64,000 bases of DNA from JAGVPT01 sp963827085 (GCA_963827085.1 CAWGZY010000005.1:186001-250000); one strand, 5' to 3'; positions 17,457 to 27,046 are shown, counted from the first letter of the stretch. The notes: a model not told the origin generated them from the sequence alone. Translations and numbers: made by a program.

Positions 17457-18191
17457 ATGGCAATTATTACATTAACGATCGACGGCGAACAACTGAGCGC
17501 TAATGACAGCGATACAATCCTCACAATCGCACGGCAGCATAAGATTCACATTCCGACATTGTGCCACCTTGACGGATTGTCTGATGTCGGGGCGTGCCGT
17601 TTATGCTTGGTCGAAATAGAAGGCTCTACAAAACTTTTTCCGGCGTGTACAACCCGGCCGGCGGAAGGAATGATCGTCCGGACGAGTACCGAACAATTGA
17701 AAAAGTACCGTCGCACGATCATCGAGCTTCTCGCCTCCGAAGGCAACCATCAATGTGCCGTGTGCGTTGTCAACGGCAACTGCGAACTGCAGAATCTCGC
17801 GTACGAAACAGGGTTAACGTACGTTCGTTTCCCGTACCTCTACCCTCAAAAAACGCTTGACGCGTCGCACAAGGACTTTGTTATTGACCGCAATCGCTGC
17901 ATTCTTTGCACCCGGTGTGTGCGGGTTTGCCACGAAGTCGAGGGGGCCCATGTGTGGGACATTGCGTATCGCGGCGTCAGCTGCGAAATTGTGGCCGGAT
18001 TGAATCAGCCGTGGGGTGAGGTGGATGCCTGCACTTCATGCGGGAAATGCGTCCTGGTCTGCCCGACAGGTTCCCTGTTTGAAAAAGGCTCTTCCGTTTC
18101 TGAAATGAAAAAAGAGAGAAATTTCCTTAAGTATATTGTCACCGCTCGTCAGAAAAAAGAATGGATCAATGTCGAAAGCGACGACGAATAA
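17457..18191 (+). CDS. hoxU: NAD-reducing hydrogenase subunit HoxU
   Basis: A 244-residue iron-sulfur protein, homologous to the N-terminal part of NuoG. An N-terminal [2Fe-2S] domain (CHLDG, GACRLC, PACTT) is followed by the Cys-rich CAVCVVNGNC segment. Two ferredoxin-type motifs, CILCTRCVRVC and CTSCGKCVLVCP, lie in the second half. It links the flavin subunit HoxF to the hydrogenase dimer HoxYH. It starts 12 nt after hoxF. Confidence 0.94.
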   Translation: MAIITLTIDGEQLSANDSDTILTIARQHKIHIPTLCHLDGLSDVGACRLCLVEIEGSTKLFPACTTRPAEGMIVRTSTEQLKKYRRTIIELLASEGNHQCAVCVVNGNCELQNLAYETGLTYVRFPYLYPQKTLDASHKDFVIDRNRCILCTRCVRVCHEVEGAHVWDIAYRGVSCEIVAGLNQPWGEVDACTSCGKCVLVCPTGSLFEKGSSVSEMKKERNFLKYIVTARQKKEWINVESDDE

Positions 18192-18238
18192 AAGCGTATA
18201 TACCGTATAAAAGAAAACTGAAACCGGAAAAAAATTTT

Positions 18239-18775
18239 ATGAAACCAAAAGTAGCAACAGTGTGGCTCGGCGGATGTTCAGGATGCCATATGTCGTTTCT
18301 CGACTTGGATGAGAGGCTCATCGAGTTGGCGGACAAAATCGAGTTGGTCTATTCTCCCATCGCGGACGTCAAGGAATTCCCGCGGGACGTTGATGTTACG
18401 CTGGTTGAAGGAGCGGTAGCAAACGATGAACATGAAGAATTCGCGAAAATTATTCGCCGGAATTCCCGATGCGTTGTGTCGTTCGGCGATTGCGCCGTTA
18501 CCGGCAACGTGACCGCAATGCGCAACTCTTTCGAACTTGAGCAAGTGCTGCATCGTGCGTATGTCGAACTGGCAGACGTCACACCGCAAATCCCGCGTGA
18601 TTATCCAACGATTGCGGAACTGATGCCGAAGGCGAGGCCGCTTCACGAGGTAATAAAAGTTGATGCGTTTCTTCACGGATGTCCGCCGACGGCGGATCAA
18701 ATCTGGTTTGCTGTGAACGAATTGCTCCAAGGAAGAATGCCGGCCTTCTCTCCGGTCTATCTACGCTACGGTTAA
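18239..18775 (+). CDS. hoxY: NAD-reducing hydrogenase small subunit HoxY
   Basis: A 178-residue small subunit. I use ATG 18239 because the protein then begins MKPKVATVWLGGCSGCH, the usual N-terminus; a longer frame from 18161 would overlap hoxU. Cys residues in GGCSGC, SFGDCAVTG and HGCPPT bind the single proximal [4Fe-4S] cluster. It is shorter than the group 3b small subunit because it lacks the extra clusters, as is normal in group 3d. Confidence 0.94.
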   Translation: MKPKVATVWLGGCSGCHMSFLDLDERLIELADKIELVYSPIADVKEFPRDVDVTLVEGAVANDEHEEFAKIIRRNSRCVVSFGDCAVTGNVTAMRNSFELEQVLHRAYVELADVTPQIPRDYPTIAELMPKARPLHEVIKVDAFLHGCPPTADQIWFAVNELLQGRMPAFSPVYLRYG

Positions 18776-18849
18776 GAGAGTGAAACGGGCAAAATGATTT
18801 TTAATGAATTGGTTTGGTTAGGAATGATGGCAAAGGGTTAAAGAATCGT

Positions 18850-20277
18850 ATGTCTCAGACTATTACAATTTCACCGGTAACGCGAATCGAAGGCCATGCA
18901 AAAATCACGATCCATCTCGACGACCAGGGAATCGTGCAGGATGCGCGTTTTCACGTAAACGAGTTCCGAGGTTTTGAAAAATTTTGTGAAGGCCGATTGA
19001 TGTCGGAGATGGCCGGCATTACGTCGCGTATTTGCGGGATATGCCCGACGAGTCATCTTATCACATCGGCGAAAGCCGGCGATGACATTCTTGCCATCGA
19101 AATTCCTGAAACAGCCGAAAAGCTGCGCAGGCTTATTACGCTCGCTCAATGGATGCAATCGCACGCGCTCAGTTTCTTCCATCTCTCTTCGCCGGACTTC
19201 CTGCTCGGCTTCGATTCAGAACCTGCCAAGCGCAATGTCTTTGGTTTATTGGATCAACACAAGGAAATTGCAAAACGAGGAATCCGTTTGCGAAAATTCG
19301 GGCAGGAGATTATCGAAGTGCTTGGCGGAAGAAAAATACATACCCCCTGGGCGGTGGCCGGCGGAGTGCGTGAACCGTTTGAAGCGTCGAAAAAAGATTA
19401 TCTGCTTAACTGGATTCCGGAAGCAAAAGAGACAGCGCTCCTTGCTCTCAGCGAACTGAAAAAAATCCATACGAAATTCAAAAAGGATATTCCAAACTTT
19501 GGCAATTTTCGGTCGCTCTTTGTCGGCCTTGTGGCGAAAGATGGAGCTCTTGAATACTACGATGGGCAATTGAGAGTAATGGATGCTGCCGGCAATACCA
19601 TTGCCGATAAAATAGACCCCCGGCATTACCGCGAACATTTTGGCGAAGCGACAGAACAATGGTCGTACCTGAAATTTCCGTACTACAAGCCCCTCGGATA
19701 TCCTGAAGGGATGTATCGCGTCGGTCCGCTGGCCCGTGTGAACATTTGCGATTACATCGATACACCGCTGGCTGAGGCCGAACGCGTGCTGTTCAAGGCT
19801 ATTGCCGGCGATAGGCGCGTTGTGAACAACTCATTCTATTTTCATTACGCTCGCCTGATAGAGCTTCTCTTTACCGTTGAAAAGACAGAAATGCTGCTCA
19901 ACGACCCGGCAATTCTCGGAACGCATATCCGCTCCAGAGCGGAGATCAATCGGAATGAAGGAGTCGGCGCAAGCGAAGCTCCGCGCGGAACACTCTTCCA
20001 CCACTACTGGGTGAACGACGACGGCGTGCTGCAAAAAGTTAATCTTGTTATTGCTACTGCACAAAATAATCTGGCGATGAACCGAACGGTCCGCCAGCTC
20101 GCAATGCGGTATGTCGATGGAAAAAAGATCACAGAAGGAATTTTGAATCGCATTGAGGCCGGTATTCGCTGTTACGATCCATGTTTGTCCTGCTCGACGC
20201 ATGCCATCGGCCAGATGCCGCTGCACGTCCAACTCATCAATGCGAACAACGATATCATCGATGAAATACGGCGGTGA
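18850..20277 (+). CDS. hoxH: NAD-reducing hydrogenase large subunit HoxH
   Basis: A 475-residue catalytic subunit of a group 3d [NiFe] hydrogenase. I place the start at ATG 18850 (MSQTITISPVTRIEGH), which matches the family N-terminus; a longer frame from 18814 adds unrelated residues. Nickel-site Cys pairs are in RICGICP (C62, C65) and DPCLSC (C445, C448). After STH451 there is a 24-residue tail that HoxW should cut off. It couples H2 with NAD+/NADH through HoxEFU. Confidence 0.94.
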   Translation: MSQTITISPVTRIEGHAKITIHLDDQGIVQDARFHVNEFRGFEKFCEGRLMSEMAGITSRICGICPTSHLITSAKAGDDILAIEIPETAEKLRRLITLAQWMQSHALSFFHLSSPDFLLGFDSEPAKRNVFGLLDQHKEIAKRGIRLRKFGQEIIEVLGGRKIHTPWAVAGGVREPFEASKKDYLLNWIPEAKETALLALSELKKIHTKFKKDIPNFGNFRSLFVGLVAKDGALEYYDGQLRVMDAAGNTIADKIDPRHYREHFGEATEQWSYLKFPYYKPLGYPEGMYRVGPLARVNICDYIDTPLAEAERVLFKAIAGDRRVVNNSFYFHYARLIELLFTVEKTEMLLNDPAILGTHIRSRAEINRNEGVGASEAPRGTLFHHYWVNDDGVLQKVNLVIATAQNNLAMNRTVRQLAMRYVDGKKITEGILNRIEAGIRCYDPCLSCSTHAIGQMPLHVQLINANNDIIDEIRR

Positions 20278-20747
20278 AGAAAGCTCTTGTGATAGGGTAT
20301 GGCAACACGTTACGTTCGGATGACGGCGTCGGCGTGTGGGTTGCCGACCGCATTGCAGCGCTTAATCTTCCGGATGTCGATGTAAAAACCTGCCACCAGT
20401 TGTTTCCGGAACTCGCTTCAGATATTCTTCAGTACGACACCGTCATCATGGTTGATGCTTCCGCAAACGGCGAGCCGATGACCGTGCGCAAAAGCATTCC
20501 GCCGCCTGAACATTTGCCATCCTCAAACCACAACGTTAGTCCGGAACTACTTCAACAGCTTGCCCGTGACATGTACGGCGTCTTAGTTAATATGCATGTG
20601 TACACTGTGCGCGGCGAGTCGTTTGAATTTGGATCGATATTGTCCCCGGCTGTGGAAGAACAAGCGGTAAAAACAGCTGATATGATTGCTGCGCTTCTTC
20701 GGCAAATCCATCAAGAGAATATGAATGCTTCATTCATATTGAACTGA
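20274..20747 (+). CDS. hoxW: hydrogenase maturation protease HoxW
   Basis: A 157-residue HoxW-type endopeptidase with a GTG start overlapping the hoxH stop (GTGA). GYGNTLRSDDGVG is the conserved metal-binding N-terminal motif, and a SSNHNVSPELL segment near residue 82 supplies the conserved His region. Tight overlap with hoxH supports a dedicated role in removing the HoxH C-terminal tail. Confidence 0.92.
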   Translation: MKKALVIGYGNTLRSDDGVGVWVADRIAALNLPDVDVKTCHQLFPELASDILQYDTVIMVDASANGEPMTVRKSIPPPEHLPSSNHNVSPELLQQLARDMYGVLVNMHVYTVRGESFEFGSILSPAVEEQAVKTADMIAALLRQIHQENMNASFILN

Positions 20748-20851
20748 CGTTTGCCCAACCTCACATTTTCCATCGTTGCGAAACCCCTCCGTTGATTCTC
20801 ATTTCTTGGAACAATCCATGCAAAATGTGTAGAGAAATTCGTCATTTTCGA

Positions 20852-20873
20852 CGGCATAGTAGTTGAATGACAT
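20852..20873 (+). promoter_or_regulatory. putative promoter of hyp operon, shared with kor operon
   Basis: CGGCATAGTAGTTGAA (20852-20867) resembles a sigma-54 -24/-12 element but has TTGA instead of TTGC at -12. A 21-nt block here (20853-20873) recurs with two base changes before the kor operon (27178-27198). A transcript starting about 12 nt downstream would have a leader of about 27 nt before hypA. An extended -10 promoter is the alternative reading. Confidence 0.45.
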
Positions 20874-20904
20874 GTTTCTATAGTTATTTAATGAAGCAGC
20901 CAAA

Positions 20905-21267
20905 ATGCACGAGCTTTCAATCGCACAAAATATTTTGGAGATAGTGAGAGAGCACCTTCCTGCAGAAGTGCCTTGCCAGGTGAAGAGTGTCAGGATTAGA
21001 GTTGGTTATGGTGCAGGAATTGTTCCGGACTCGCTGGAATTTTGTTTCAGTGCCCTTATAGCAAAAACACCGCTGCAGGGAGCCGTTTTAGAGATAGAAC
21101 GCGTGCCGTTTGTCGTGAAATGCAATACATGTGGAAAGTGTTCATCAAACGAGAGTGAAATATTTCTTTGCTCTTTTTGCGGCGGGAACGACGTAACAAT
21201 GGTCTCGGGGAATGAACTTCAGGTCATTGCTATCGATCTGTTCGATGAGAAGGAACTGACAGTATGA
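20905..21267 (+). CDS. hypA: hydrogenase nickel insertion protein HypA
   Basis: A 120-residue nickel chaperone. The N-terminal MHE contains the nickel ligand H2. Zinc is bound by C73, C76, C89 and C92 (CNTC and CSFC). It works with HypB to deliver nickel to the large subunits. It opens the maturation operon, and its stop overlaps the hypB start (ATGA). Confidence 0.95.
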   Translation: MHELSIAQNILEIVREHLPAEVPCQVKSVRIRVGYGAGIVPDSLEFCFSALIAKTPLQGAVLEIERVPFVVKCNTCGKCSSNESEIFLCSFCGGNDVTMVSGNELQVIAIDLFDEKELTV

Positions 21268-21917
21268 GCGTTATAACGATTGAGCGAAAAATTCTGGAAA
21301 AGAACGACGAGGTCGCAGGCTATAATCGCGATATCTTTTTGCGTCATAGGATTTTTGCCATCAATATCGTCAGCTCGCCCGGTTCCGGCAAGACGAGTCT
21401 TCTTGAACGCACGCTTACATCCATCAAGAATAAGATCAACGTTGCCGTGATTGAGGGGGATGTGCAGACAGATCTCGACGCACAAAGGGTTTCAGCACTT
21501 GGCGTCCCGGCTGTTCAAATAGTAACAAAAGGTGGATGCCACCTCGAAGCGTCGCTGGTTAAAGAAGCTCTTGCTTCCGTTGACTTGTCGGGCGTTCAAC
21601 TGCTCATTATAGAAAACGTTGGCAATTTGGTGTGCCCGGCGAATTACGACCTCGGTGAGGCTATGAAAGTAGTTGTTGCGAGCGTAACAGAAGGAGATGA
21701 CAAACCGCTCAAGTATCCAACGATGTTTCGCAATGCTTCGGTAATGATTATCAATAAAATTGATTTGCTCCCATACGTGAACTGCACAATCGATGTTTTG
21801 AAGAGAAATGCACTTAGCGTTAACCCATTACTCAAAGTGTTTGAGACTTCCTGCGCTACAAATGCAGGTATCGCTGAATGGTGCGATTGGCTGGAAAAGA
21901 ATATATCAAAAAAATAA
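21264..21917 (+). CDS. hypB: hydrogenase nickel incorporation GTPase HypB
   Basis: A 217-residue GTPase. The P-loop SSPGSGKTS is at residues 37-45 and the metal-switch region ENVGNLVCPANYDLG near 120. It lacks the His-rich stretch and the N-terminal CxxCGC nickel site found in some HypB proteins, so it is the minimal form. It acts with HypA in nickel insertion. Confidence 0.95.
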   Translation: MSVITIERKILEKNDEVAGYNRDIFLRHRIFAINIVSSPGSGKTSLLERTLTSIKNKINVAVIEGDVQTDLDAQRVSALGVPAVQIVTKGGCHLEASLVKEALASVDLSGVQLLIIENVGNLVCPANYDLGEAMKVVVASVTEGDDKPLKYPTMFRNASVMIINKIDLLPYVNCTIDVLKRNALSVNPLLKVFETSCATNAGIAEWCDWLEKNISKK

Positions 21918-24247
21918 TGAATGCCAGATTACATATTGCAATCCGGGGAGCTGTTCAAGGAGTTGGATTCCGCCCGTTCATCTACCGGCTCGCGACGGAG
22001 TTGCATCTTGCCGGATGGGTAGCAAATTCACCTCAAGGGGTGTTTTTGGAAGTTGAGGGAGAGAAATCCCTGCTGGAAGATTTTTTGATTCGCATCGAAA
22101 AAGAAAAACCGTCCCTCTCGTTCATTCAAAGCCTGGACCCTTCATTTCTCGATGTGGCGGGATATGAACGATTTGAAATCAGAGAGAGCGATCACTCCGG
22201 CGAATCGTCCGCCATTGTACTGCCGGATGTTGCGACGTGCCCGGATTGCCTCCACGATATTGCCGACCCCCTCAATCGACGCTATCGCTATCCGTTCACC
22301 AACTGCACGAATTGCGGCCCGCGATTTTCAATCATTGAGTCGTTGCCGTACGACCGCCCTAACACGACGATGAAACGTTTTACGATGTGCCCCGACTGTC
22401 GAAAGGAATACGAAAATCCTGCCGACCGCAGATTTCATGCTCAACCGAATGCGTGCCCGACATGCGGACCGCAACTGGAACTATGGGATGCGGAGGGAAC
22501 GGTTCTTTCGTCGTACAATAATGCGCTGCTCGAAACCGCCGACGCAATTCGCGCGGGTAAGATTGCCGCTGTCAAAGGAATCGGCGGATTCCAGCTTTTG
22601 GTCGACGCGCGAAACGAGGTGGCTGTCGACTTGCTCAGCCGAAGAAAGCATCGGGAAGAAAAACCATTCGCGATGATGTTCCCATCGCTCGACGACGTGA
22701 AACGAGAATGTGCAGTATCAAAGTTAGAAGAACGGCTCCTTTTGTCTGCCGAATCGCCGATCGTTCTCCTTATTCGTCATTCGGCAATTGACAATCGGCA
22801 ATCCCTTATCGCTTATTCCGTGGCTCCGCTTAATCCAAATTTTGGAGTGATGCTGCCGTACACCCCTCTTCATCATTTGCTGATGCATGAACTCGGGTTT
22901 CCGGTCATTGCGACGAGCGGGAATATTTCGGACGAACCGATGTGCAGAGATGAACACGAAGCAATGAAACGGCTTCATGGTGTGGCGGATCTTTTTCTCG
23001 TCCATAACAGGCCGATTGTCCGGCATGTCGATGATTCTGTTGTGCGGATTATAATGGAGCGCGAGCTTGTGATTCGCCGTGCACGCGGTTATGCGCCGCT
23101 GCCGGCTGCAACAATGATGTCATTCGATTCTCCTATCCTTGCGGTTGGTGCACATCTTAAAAATTCTATTGCTCTCGCGAAAGGCGAAAATGTGTTTATC
23201 AGCCAGCATATCGGGGATCTTGAAACGAATGAAGCGACGGAAGCATTTCAACTCGTGAACGAAAGCTTCAAGAAGTTGTATGGTGCCAAACCCGCGACGG
23301 TGGTTTGCGATATGCACCCTGATTATCGTTCAACTCAATATGCGAAAAGCCTGGGCGCACGGGTGATTCAGGTACAACATCATTATGCACATGTAGCATC
23401 CTGCATGGCAGAAAATCACTTGGACGGGCGAGTGCTTGGCGTTTCCTGGGATGGAACAGGCTACGGTCTTGACGGAACGATTTGGGGGGGTGAGTTTTTA
23501 TTGACCGATGAAACGTCGTTCTCACGAGTCGCTCATTTACGTAAATTTAGGCTCCCCGGCGGAGACAAAGCAATACGAGAACCGCGGCGCACGGCAGTCG
23601 GCCTCTTATATGAAATTGCCGGCGATTCATTATTCCGGGGTCTCGGTGTTCATCCGATAAAAACATTTACGGCTGCTGAATTACTTCTCTTGCAACAAAT
23701 GTTGTCGAAGAAAATCAATTCTCCTTTGACTTCGAGCGCAGGGAGATTATTTGATGCGGTTGCTTCATTGACCGGTGTGCGTGATATCGTGAAATTTGAA
23801 GGAGAGGCGGCAATGGAACTTGAGTGGGCTATCGGCAAAACATTGACCGATGAGGTGTACAGGTTCACAACCTCCGATTCAGAATTGCCGTTGACGGTCG
23901 ACTGGGCGCCGATGGTGCTGGAAATTCTCGATGACGTGAGAGGAACCGTTTCGCCGTCGGTGATTTCCGCCAAATTCCATAATACGATGACTGCAATGAT
24001 TGTCGACGTGGCGGGAAAAATTGGTGAAGAGCGAGTCGTCTTGACGGGGGGGTGTTTTCAAAACAAATATTTATTGGAAAGATCTGTATGCCATTTGGAG
24101 AAAGCAGGATTTCGTCCATACTGGCATCAACGCGTTCCGCCGAATGATGGCGGCATCGCACTCGGACAGATTTACGCCGCACATCGGAAATTAAAAACAA
24201 AATCACATCGTAACACTGAATCAATGCTCACAGAATCTCTCACATAA
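21917..24247 (+). CDS. hypF: carbamoyltransferase HypF
   Basis: A 776-residue protein with ATG 21917 overlapping the hypB stop by one base (TAATG). Domains in order: acylphosphatase (GAVQGVGFRPFIYRLA, residues ~9-24), two zinc-finger motifs (CPDC, CTNCGPRFS; CPDC, CPTCGPQL), a YrdC-like ATP/carbamoyl domain (GKIAAVKGIGGFQLL) and a Kae1-like domain with the metal-binding HHYAHVASC. It makes carbamoyl-AMP from carbamoyl phosphate and loads HypE for synthesis of the cyanide ligands of the active-site iron. Confidence 0.95.
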   Translation: MNARLHIAIRGAVQGVGFRPFIYRLATELHLAGWVANSPQGVFLEVEGEKSLLEDFLIRIEKEKPSLSFIQSLDPSFLDVAGYERFEIRESDHSGESSAIVLPDVATCPDCLHDIADPLNRRYRYPFTNCTNCGPRFSIIESLPYDRPNTTMKRFTMCPDCRKEYENPADRRFHAQPNACPTCGPQLELWDAEGTVLSSYNNALLETADAIRAGKIAAVKGIGGFQLLVDARNEVAVDLLSRRKHREEKPFAMMFPSLDDVKRECAVSKLEERLLLSAESPIVLLIRHSAIDNRQSLIAYSVAPLNPNFGVMLPYTPLHHLLMHELGFPVIATSGNISDEPMCRDEHEAMKRLHGVADLFLVHNRPIVRHVDDSVVRIIMERELVIRRARGYAPLPAATMMSFDSPILAVGAHLKNSIALAKGENVFISQHIGDLETNEATEAFQLVNESFKKLYGAKPATVVCDMHPDYRSTQYAKSLGARVIQVQHHYAHVASCMAENHLDGRVLGVSWDGTGYGLDGTIWGGEFLLTDETSFSRVAHLRKFRLPGGDKAIREPRRTAVGLLYEIAGDSLFRGLGVHPIKTFTAAELLLLQQMLSKKINSPLTSSAGRLFDAVASLTGVRDIVKFEGEAAMELEWAIGKTLTDEVYRFTTSDSELPLTVDWAPMVLEILDDVRGTVSPSVISAKFHNTMTAMIVDVAGKIGEERVVLTGGCFQNKYLLERSVCHLEKAGFRPYWHQRVPPNDGGIALGQIYAAHRKLKTKSHRNTESMLTESLT

Positions 24248-24267
24248 ATCCAGAAGGAGTGAATGCA

Positions 24268-24462
24268 ATGAATGTGCTGACCGGTAAGATTGTGGAAATT
24301 TATCTCGAAGACGGGAAGACGATGGGAAAAGTTCGAGTTGGGGGAGCGATGACGAACGTAGCCCTGATGCTGTTGATGAACGCGAAAGTCCATGACCGTA
24401 TTGTGATCGATTCAGGCATCGCTCTTTCGAAAATTACGGAAGAAAAAGCCGTCGTCGAGTAA
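24268..24462 (+). CDS. HypC-like small protein lacking the N-terminal Cys
   Basis: A 64-residue protein starting at ATG 24268, eight nt after AGGAG. It aligns over most of its length with the HypC encoded 54 nt downstream (VLTGKIVEI against AIPGQVINI; VHDRIVIDSGIALSKITEEKA against IGEYVIVHVGFAISKVDEEEA). It has no cysteine at all, whereas HypC proteins use Cys2 to hold the Fe(CN)2CO unit. It therefore cannot work as a normal HypC. It could be a scaffold, a large-subunit-specific helper, or a decayed paralogue; its good ribosome site and intact frame argue against decay. Confidence 0.8.
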   Translation: MNVLTGKIVEIYLEDGKTMGKVRVGGAMTNVALMLLMNAKVHDRIVIDSGIALSKITEEKAVVE

Positions 24463-24515
24463 GTGCGTATTGACGCCGGCATCGTTTGTTCTATTTTTTA
24501 ATATTTAGGGAAAAA

Positions 24516-24803
24516 ATGTGCCTCGCAATTCCAGGACAAGTTATCAACATTGAAAATATCCCCAGCGACCAAGACGGTACACTGCTCATGGGAACAGTCG
24601 ACTTCAGCGGGATTCGAAAATCTGTTTGCCTCGATTGGGTGTCCGATGTTAAAATCGGTGAGTATGTGATCGTCCACGTCGGGTTTGCCATAAGCAAAGT
24701 AGACGAAGAGGAAGCGCGTGAGACGTTGAAGCTTTTTGAACAAATGAGCGCGTCGATGGATGAATTGAAAGTCGACGGCTCTGAAGAGAATGGCCTTCAA
24801 TGA
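24516..24803 (+). CDS. hypC: hydrogenase assembly chaperone HypC
   Basis: A 95-residue HypC/HupF chaperone. It begins MCLAIPGQV with the essential Cys2, which with HypD carries the iron centre while CN and CO ligands are added. The C-terminal helix (EEEARETLKLFEQM) is typical, and a ~20-residue acidic tail is extra. The stop overlaps the hypD start (ATGA). Confidence 0.95.
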   Translation: MCLAIPGQVINIENIPSDQDGTLLMGTVDFSGIRKSVCLDWVSDVKIGEYVIVHVGFAISKVDEEEARETLKLFEQMSASMDELKVDGSEENGLQ

Positions 24804-25885
24804 AGTACGTCGATGAATACCGGAGTGAATCTGCCGCCCGCAAATATGCGGATCTAATCCGGAAAACCGTGACTCGCCCGTGGACGTTGATGGAAATCTG
24901 CGGCGGCCAAACTCACACCATCGTTAAATCCGGGCTTGAATCGCTTTTGCCGAAAGAGATTTCGCTAGTTCACGGCCCAGGCTGTCCCGTCTGTGTAACC
25001 CCGTTGGAAATGATCGACAAAGCGGTCGCGATTGCCTCGCAGCCCGGGGTCATCTTCACCTCGTTCGGCGACATGATGAGAGTTCCCGGCTCCCAGAGCG
25101 ATCTCCTGAGTGTCAAAGCGAAAGGCGGGAGCGTCCGCATGGTCTATTCTCCCCTCGATGCGGTAAAAATTGCACAGCAAAATCCAGATAAGAAAATAGT
25201 CTTCTTTGCCGTTGGGTTTGAGACAACGGCGCCCGCAAATGCTATGTCTGTCTGGCAAGCGAAGAAGCTCGGACTGAAAAATTTTTCGATTCTCTGCTCG
25301 CACGTTCTTGTTCCGCCCGCAATGGAGGCGATCCTCGCATCTCCCGAAAACCATGTCCAGGCATTTCTCGCTGCGGGACACGTGTGCACAGTCATGGGGT
25401 ATCAAGAATACATTCCGCTCGCCAAGAAGTATAAAGTCCCTATCGTCGTAACAGGGTTTGAGCCTGTTGATATTCTTCAGGGCATTTCCATGGCAGTGAA
25501 GCAGCTTGAAGAAGGGAGAGTCGAAGTCGAAAATCAGTATTCTCGCTCTGTTCAGCGGGAAGGAAATCGTGCCGCGCAAAATCTCCTTTCAGAAATCTTC
25601 GAAACAACCGACCGCGCATGGCGTGGCATAGGAGAAATACCGTCGAGCGGCTACAGATTACGGGAACAATATGCCGAGTTCGATGCAGAAAAGATTTTCG
25701 ATGTGGAAGCCATCCATGCGCAGGAATCGGCCTTATGTATTGCCGGGATTATTCTCCGGGGACTGAAGAAGCCGAATGAGTGTTTGGTGTTTGGCACGGA
25801 GTGCACGCCCGAACATCCGATCGGTGCACCGATGGTCTCATCAGAAGGGGCATGTGCTGCATATTATCATTATCGAAAAGTTTAG
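24800..25885 (+). CDS. hypD: hydrogenase maturation protein HypD
   Basis: A 361-residue [4Fe-4S] protein that assembles the Fe(CN)2CO unit with HypC and HypE. Conserved motifs are ICGGQTHTI near residue 33, GPGCPVCVTP near 60 and the Cys-rich C-terminal half that binds the cluster. Overlap with hypC by 4 nt indicates translational coupling. Confidence 0.95.
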   Translation: MKYVDEYRSESAARKYADLIRKTVTRPWTLMEICGGQTHTIVKSGLESLLPKEISLVHGPGCPVCVTPLEMIDKAVAIASQPGVIFTSFGDMMRVPGSQSDLLSVKAKGGSVRMVYSPLDAVKIAQQNPDKKIVFFAVGFETTAPANAMSVWQAKKLGLKNFSILCSHVLVPPAMEAILASPENHVQAFLAAGHVCTVMGYQEYIPLAKKYKVPIVVTGFEPVDILQGISMAVKQLEEGRVEVENQYSRSVQREGNRAAQNLLSEIFETTDRAWRGIGEIPSSGYRLREQYAEFDAEKIFDVEAIHAQESALCIAGIILRGLKKPNECLVFGTECTPEHPIGAPMVSSEGACAAYYHYRKV

Positions 25886-25959
25886 CTGATTGATATTTGC
25901 ATTAGTTATCAACGAAGTGTCGGTTAGTGATGTTTACTAAATTAACAGAGGAGAAGAGG

Positions 25960-27027
25960 ATGGAGAGTCAAACGAAGGCGGATTTAAGAATAGAATTGTC
26001 GTGCCCGGTTCCGATCAGCGATTACAAGAACGTGCTGCTCGCACATGGCGGCGGGGGAAGACTGTCCCACCAGATAATTCAAAAAATGTTTGTGTCGCAG
26101 TTCCACAACGAATTTCTCGATCAGTCGCATGACGGGGCAATTATCCCGATCAAAGGATCGCGCCTTGCATTCACAACCGATTCGTACGTCGTCAATCCAA
26201 TTTTTTTTCCGGGGGGCGATATCGGGATGCTTGCCGTGAACGGAACGGTGAACGACCTTGCCATGTGCGGCGCAACCCCCCTCTTTCTTTCAGCCGCGTT
26301 TATTATCGAAGAGGGACTTTCAATGGACGATCTGTGGCGTGTCGTTCTTTCGATGCAGGAAGCCGCGAAGCGTGCCGGCGTTATGCTCGTCACCGGCGAT
26401 ACGAAAGTGGTGGACAAAGGAAAAGGGGACAAGATTTTTATCACTACGTCAGGAATAGGGACAATCGAAAACGGAATCGATATTGATCCGAAGAATGCCC
26501 GGCAGGGGGACAAAATCATTATCAGTGGAAATATTGGGGTCCATGGAATTGCAATCATGTCGGTACGAGAAGGATTAGAGTTCGAAACAAAAATTGAAAG
26601 CGACTGCGCTCCCTTGAATGACCTTGTGCAAAACATGTTCAAAGCGAGTCGCCAAATCCATGTTCTTCGCGATCCCACACGAGGTGGAATTGCAAGCGCG
26701 CTAAACGAAATAGCCGAGAGTGCAAATGTTGGAATGCTGATCCATGAAGAGAAAATTCCGATAGATGAATCAGTCTCCGGTGCATGCGAGATCCTTGGGT
26801 TTGATCCTCTCTATGTTGCGAACGAAGGAAAGCTCCTCGCGTTTGTTTCTCCAGAGGATGCTGATAAAGTCGTAGCCATCATGCGTTCGCATCCACTCGG
26901 AAAAGATGCCGTGATCATCGGGGAAGTTACAAATGAGCATCCAAAGACAGTCCTTATGAAAAGCCTCATCGGCGGGACGAGAGTAGTGGACATGCTTTCA
27001 GGAGAACAATTGCCGAGGATTTGTTGA
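25960..27027 (+). CDS. hypE: hydrogenase expression/formation protein HypE
   Basis: A 355-residue protein of the PurM/AIR-synthase fold. I chose ATG 25960, six nt after AGGAG, over an in-frame GTG at 25927. LLAHGGGGRLSHQII is the usual N-terminal motif. The C-terminus ends PRIC, with the last Cys being the residue carbamoylated by HypF and dehydrated to thiocyanate. It completes the hyp set. Confidence 0.95.
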   Translation: MESQTKADLRIELSCPVPISDYKNVLLAHGGGGRLSHQIIQKMFVSQFHNEFLDQSHDGAIIPIKGSRLAFTTDSYVVNPIFFPGGDIGMLAVNGTVNDLAMCGATPLFLSAAFIIEEGLSMDDLWRVVLSMQEAAKRAGVMLVTGDTKVVDKGKGDKIFITTSGIGTIENGIDIDPKNARQGDKIIISGNIGVHGIAIMSVREGLEFETKIESDCAPLNDLVQNMFKASRQIHVLRDPTRGGIASALNEIAESANVGMLIHEEKIPIDESVSGACEILGFDPLYVANEGKLLAFVSPEDADKVVAIMRSHPLGKDAVIIGEVTNEHPKTVLMKSLIGGTRVVDMLSGEQLPRIC

Positions 27028-27046
27028 CCCTTGTTCGATTCATTTG

